Below, one piece after another: positions 4,521 through 7,401 of a stretch of 7,401 nucleotides of DNA. A program made the translations under genes and the position numbers. The notes under the pieces were generated by a model, which was not told the origin of the DNA, searched no databases, and saw only the letters and a program-made list of their open reading frames with translations. The first letter of the stretch is position 1, and every line of letters starts with the position of its first letter. This DNA comes from an uncultured Methanobrevibacter sp. GTDB lineage: Archaea; Methanobacteriota; Methanobacteria; Methanobacteriales; Methanobacteriaceae. The DNA lies in the NCBI GenBank assembly GCA_902783085.1, contig CACZPT010000041.1:1-7401 (forward strand). The letters run 5' to 3'.

Positions 4521-5969
4521 ATGAATATTGATGAAATACAAAATAATAAAGATTATGAATTAAAAATACGTAGAAATCCACAATCCCTTTTAGAAGAATA
4601 TCCTAGAAAAGGAACCAATATTAAATCAACCCATTATTGTGCCGGTTGTGGACATGGAATTTTACATAAATTAATTGCCGAATGTATGGATGAACTTGGA
4701 ATACAAGAAAGATGCGTTATGATTTCACCCGTTGGCTGTTCAGTATATGCATATTTCTATTTTAACTGCGGAAACTTTCAAACTGCTCACGGAAGAGCAC
4801 CAGCAGTAGCTACAGGTATTTCAAGAGCTGAAGATGATGCTATTGTAATGAGTTATCAAGGCGATGGAGATTTAGCTTCAATTGGTTTAAATGAAACTTT
4901 ACAAGCAGCCAATCGTGGAGAAAAAATGGCAGTATTCTTTGTTAATAATACAGTTTATGGAATGACCGGTGGTCAAATGGCTCCAACAACATTAATTGGT
5001 GAAAAAACTGTTACATGCCAAACTGGAAGAGATCCAGATTATACTGGACACCCTACCCATATGTGTGAGTTAATTAACACTTTAAAAGCACCAGTATTTA
5101 TTGAAAGAGTATCTCTTGCAAATCCACTGAAAATCAGACTTGCCAAATATGCAATTAAACAAGCATTGACCATACAAAGAGATAAAAAAGGATATTCATT
5201 TATAGAAGTATTGTCACCTTGTCCTACTAACTTAAAACAAGATGTTAAAAGTGCCCAAAAATTTATCGAAGAACAAATGGAAAAAGAATTTCCTGTTAAA
5301 AATTTCAGGAATAATATAAACTCCAAACATCCTGTAATAAGGCCTGAAAGTGATTTTTCAACCCAATCTTTAGATAAAATATTTAATGTGAATAGGGATG
5401 ATGATACAGGCTATGTTGATGATGACATTAAACCAATAAACATTAAAGTTTCTGGATTTGGTGGTCAAGGAGTTTTAAGCGCAGGGCTTACTATTGCTCA
5501 AGCAGCATGTGCCGAAGGAAAACATGTTTCATGGTATCCAAGCTATGGACCAGAACAAAGAGGTGGAAAATCAAATTGTTCTGTAGTAATATCTAACGAA
5601 ACAATAGGAACCCCAGTAGTTGATGATATTGACATATTAATTGCTTTAAATAAACCTTCTTTAGAACAATTCTCTAAAGACGTTAAAGAAAATGGAGTTA
5701 TACTCTATGATGCACATATTGGTGAATTTACAAGTGATAAAAATATTAAAGTTATTCCAATGCCCTGTGTCAATATTGCAGAAGAACATGAAAATGCTAA
5801 AACTGCAAATACTGCACTTTTAGGTGCGTTAACTGAATTAACTGATGTTTTAAAACATGAATCTTATGAAAATGCCATTCGTGAAATGTTTGCATCAAAA
5901 CCTAAAGTTATTGATGTGAATATCGAAGTTTTAAAAGCTGGAGCAGAATGGTTAAAAAACAATTCATAG
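4521..5969 (+). CDS. vorA: 2-Oxoisovalerate:ferredoxin oxidoreductase, fused beta (TPP) and gamma subunits
   Basis: This 482-residue protein joins two subunits that are separate in many 2-oxoacid:ferredoxin oxidoreductases. Residues about 1-260 are the beta subunit. Cys40-x2-Cys43 (YCAGCGHGI), Cys73 in GCS and Cys234 in PCPT are the probable ligands of the proximal [4Fe-4S] cluster. The thiamine-diphosphate/Mg motif is GDGDLASIG (114-122) with NNTVYGMTGGQ (142-152). A hydrophilic linker of about 45 residues follows, rich in Asn and Asp. Residues about 306-482 are the gamma subunit: VSGFGGQGVLSAG (310-322) and SYGPEQRGGKSNCSVVIS (341-358), which bind and gate CoA and acyl-CoA chemistry. The fusion is one uninterrupted frame; from memory it matches the roughly 480-residue VorA of Methanothermobacter, so it is a lineage trait and not an assembly artefact. 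With vorC and vorB it completes all four functional subunits in three genes. An AGGATG site lies upstream of the ATG. Confidence 0.9.
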   Translation: MNIDEIQNNKDYELKIRRNPQSLLEEYPRKGTNIKSTHYCAGCGHGILHKLIAECMDELGIQERCVMISPVGCSVYAYFYFNCGNFQTAHGRAPAVATGISRAEDDAIVMSYQGDGDLASIGLNETLQAANRGEKMAVFFVNNTVYGMTGGQMAPTTLIGEKTVTCQTGRDPDYTGHPTHMCELINTLKAPVFIERVSLANPLKIRLAKYAIKQALTIQRDKKGYSFIEVLSPCPTNLKQDVKSAQKFIEEQMEKEFPVKNFRNNINSKHPVIRPESDFSTQSLDKIFNVNRDDDTGYVDDDIKPINIKVSGFGGQGVLSAGLTIAQAACAEGKHVSWYPSYGPEQRGGKSNCSVVISNETIGTPVVDDIDILIALNKPSLEQFSKDVKENGVILYDAHIGEFTSDKNIKVIPMPCVNIAEEHENAKTANTALLGALTELTDVLKHESYENAIREMFASKPKVIDVNIEVLKAGAEWLKNNS

Positions 5970-5975
5970 TGTGAT
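5970..5975 (+). promoter_or_regulatory. RBS that selects the gatD start
   Basis: TGTGAT matches the 3' part of the archaeal Shine-Dalgarno sequence (GGTGAT). It abuts an in-frame TTG (5976) and lies 3 nt before the ATG at 5979. The ATG is therefore the more credible start, although the spacing is short. Confidence 0.4.
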
Positions 5976-5978
5976 TTG

Positions 5979-7289
5979 ATGACATATAAAGAAACTTCAC
6001 AAAATTACTTGAAAAATAATGGTATCAGTATAGGAGATACTGTTAAAATCAATAAAGAAGACATATCTTATATTGGAATTTTACTTGATAGATCTGAAGA
6101 TGCAGAAGATGGATATTTAGTAATTAAACTATCAAGTGGATATAATATTGGTGTAGCTATTGAAAATACTACTGCAGAGTTAATCGAAAAAGGAGATAAA
6201 CCAAAAATTGGTTATGATGAAACTGAAATTCCAAAAGATGAAACAAAACAAAATATCTCCATTATATCAACAGGAGGTACTGTATCATCAGTTATTGATT
6301 ACAGAACTGGAGCAGTACATCCGGCATTTACCGCTCAAGACCTTGTAAAAGCCAACCCAGAATTATTAGATTATGCAAATTACAATGTTAAAGCATTATA
6401 TAATATTTTAAGTGAAAATATGCGACCACAATACTGGGTTAAGGCCGCTAGTGAAATTGCTAATGATATTTCTGAAGGATCTGATGGTATCGTAATAGCC
6501 CATGGTACTGATACAATGCACTATACTTCAGCAGCATTAAGTTTTATGCTAAAAACATCAGTTCCGATTATTGTTACTGGTGCTCAAAGAAGTTCAGATA
6601 GGCCTTCAAGTGATGCCAATATTAATTTAATTGATTCTGTGCTTGCAGCTAAATCAGATATTGCAGAAGTATGTGTTTGTATGCATGGAAGTCTTAATGA
6701 CCAATACACTTACTTACATAAAGGAACTAAAGTAAGAAAAATGCATACCAGTCGTAGAGACACATTCAGAAGTATTAATGCTCAGCCAATAGCTAAAATT
6801 GAAAATAAAAAAGTCCATATTAATCAAGATTATGCTTATACAAAACGTGGCACTCAAGAACTTGAACTGAATGCCAATATTGAAGAAAAAGTCGGATTTA
6901 TTAAAAGTTTTCCAGGTATTTCTGAAGAATTTATTGAATATCACATCGATAAAGGTTATAAGGGTATTGTAATTGAAGGAACTGGTCTTGGACATGTTCC
7001 AAATAATCTAATCGGCTCATTTAAAAGAGCAAAAGATGAAAACATTCCTATAATTATGACTTCACAATGTCTTTATGGAAGAGTGAATATGAATGTTTAC
7101 TCAACAGGTCGTGAAATCCTTGATACTGGAGTGATATCTGGTCTTGATATGACCCCTGAGACAACTTATGTTAAATTATGTTGGGCATTAGGTCAAAGTA
7201 GTGAATATGATGAAGTTAAAGAAATTATGCATGAAAATATTGCCGGTGAATTTAGTAAAAAGTCATCAATTAAGGATTTTTTAAATTAA
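5979..7289 (+). CDS. gatD: Glutamyl-tRNA(Gln) amidotransferase subunit D (asparaginase-like)
   Basis: GatD is the ammonia-producing half of the archaea-specific GatDE enzyme. It hydrolyses an amide donor, and the ammonia is channelled to GatE to convert Glu-tRNA(Gln) into Gln-tRNA(Gln). This 436-residue protein has an N-terminal GatD-specific beta domain (about 1-90), then an L-asparaginase fold beginning at ISIISTGGTVSS (93-104). The catalytic set is present: Thr101 (STGGT), Thr177-Asp178 (HGTDTM) and Lys254 (KVRKMHT). These numbers coincide with those I recall for Methanothermobacter GatD, which also supports the ATG at 5979 over the in-frame TTG one codon earlier. The C-terminal domain (about 270-436) includes EGTGLGHVP (333-341) and the MTPETTYVKL segment near 391-400. 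It lies 9 nt after vorA and 12 nt before gatE. A plain asparaginase is unlikely given the extra N-terminal domain and gatE downstream. Confidence 0.95.
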   Translation: MTYKETSQNYLKNNGISIGDTVKINKEDISYIGILLDRSEDAEDGYLVIKLSSGYNIGVAIENTTAELIEKGDKPKIGYDETEIPKDETKQNISIISTGGTVSSVIDYRTGAVHPAFTAQDLVKANPELLDYANYNVKALYNILSENMRPQYWVKAASEIANDISEGSDGIVIAHGTDTMHYTSAALSFMLKTSVPIIVTGAQRSSDRPSSDANINLIDSVLAAKSDIAEVCVCMHGSLNDQYTYLHKGTKVRKMHTSRRDTFRSINAQPIAKIENKKVHINQDYAYTKRGTQELELNANIEEKVGFIKSFPGISEEFIEYHIDKGYKGIVIEGTGLGHVPNNLIGSFKRAKDENIPIIMTSQCLYGRVNMNVYSTGREILDTGVISGLDMTPETTYVKLCWALGQSSEYDEVKEIMHENIAGEFSKKSSIKDFLN

Positions 7290-7301
7290 GGTGTTGTTAA
7301 T

Positions 7302-7401
7302 ATGGATTACGAAAAATTAGGATTAAAAATGGGACTTGAAATTCACCAACAATTAAATAGTGAGCATAAATTATTCTGTCCATGTAAAACAGAACTTGTT
7401 G
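7302..7401 (+). CDS. gatE: Glutamyl-tRNA(Gln) amidotransferase subunit E, 5' part (cut by window edge)
   Basis: An ATG 12 nt after gatD opens a frame that runs off the window after 33 complete codons. The visible N-terminus contains GLKMGLEIHQQL, the signature opening of the GatB/GatE family, in which GLEIHxQL belongs to the kinase/amidotransferase core. It is followed by KLFCPCKTEL, with a Cys-Pro-Cys pair seen in GatE proteins. GatE activates the gamma-carboxyl of Glu-tRNA(Gln) with ATP and receives ammonia from GatD. Pairing with gatD rather than gatA/gatC identifies it as GatE and not GatB. AAGGTG at 7288-7293 is its RBS, 8 nt from the ATG and overlapping the gatD stop. Full-length family members exceed 600 residues, so most of the gene lies outside the window. 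Confidence 0.93.
   Translation, partial: MDYEKLGLKMGLEIHQQLNSEHKLFCPCKTELV

Noticed and set aside
5039..5326. Minus-strand open frame inside vorA
   Set aside because: It is antisense to the conserved beta-subunit region, with no RBS or recognisable motif.
3105..5969. Alternative identity as 2-oxoglutarate or pyruvate:ferredoxin oxidoreductase
   Set aside because: The fused beta-gamma gene with a separate delta ferredoxin and alpha matches methanobacterial Vor better than the four-gene Kor or Por sets. Sequence alone cannot exclude broader substrate use.
6714..6995. Minus-strand open frame inside gatD
   Set aside because: It is antisense to the GatD catalytic lysine region, with a Phe/Ile/Ser-rich product typical of shadow frames.

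Overview
The window looks like a chromosomal segment of a hydrogenotrophic methanogen of the Methanobacteriales, most like Methanobrevibacter (Methanosphaera is possible). Four things point there. The DNA is strongly AT-rich. Ribosome-binding sites match the methanogen anti-Shine-Dalgarno (AGGTG, GGAGG, GTGAT). Promoters have BRE/TATA form. The genes are characteristically archaeal: the GatDE tRNA-dependent amidotransferase, and a 2-oxoacid:ferredoxin oxidoreductase in the vorC-vorB-vorA arrangement with a fused beta-gamma subunit. The genus is inferred, not proven.

Layout. Positions 1-253 hold no supported gene. They contain a perfect 12-bp inverted repeat, a 10-bp direct repeat, a palindromic TATA-like element and T-tracts. 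A leftward gene (254-625) encodes a 123-residue protein of unknown function ending in a Cys-x2-Cys-x2-Cys-x2-His tail. Positions 626-865 are a divergent promoter region with a TATA box for each direction and an operator-like inverted repeat roughly midway. From 866 to the right edge all genes read rightward with gaps of 0-12 bases and no visible internal terminator or promoter: an HTH-cupin regulator, an AMP-forming acyl-CoA synthetase, vorC (delta, ferredoxin-type), vorB (alpha), vorA (beta+gamma), gatD, and the first 33 codons of gatE.

How the genes fit together (inference). The synthetase would activate a carboxylic acid, plausibly a branched short-chain acid such as isobutyrate, 2-methylbutyrate or isovalerate, to its acyl-CoA. 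The Vor enzyme could then reductively carboxylate the acyl-CoA with reduced ferredoxin to a branched 2-oxo acid, the direct precursor of Val, Ile or Leu. This would be a salvage route for scavenged acids that bypasses part of de novo branched-chain amino acid synthesis; the reverse direction is also chemically possible. The HTH-cupin protein, first gene of the unit, is the obvious candidate local regulator and ligand sensor. GatDE makes Gln-tRNA(Gln) from Glu-tRNA(Gln); its placement directly behind vorA ties an essential translation function to the same transcript, though no enzymatic link is evident.

The individual protein families are known. The least explained parts are the CxxCxxCxxH small protein divergent from the operon, the operator-like repeat between them, and the structured gene-free stretch at the left edge.
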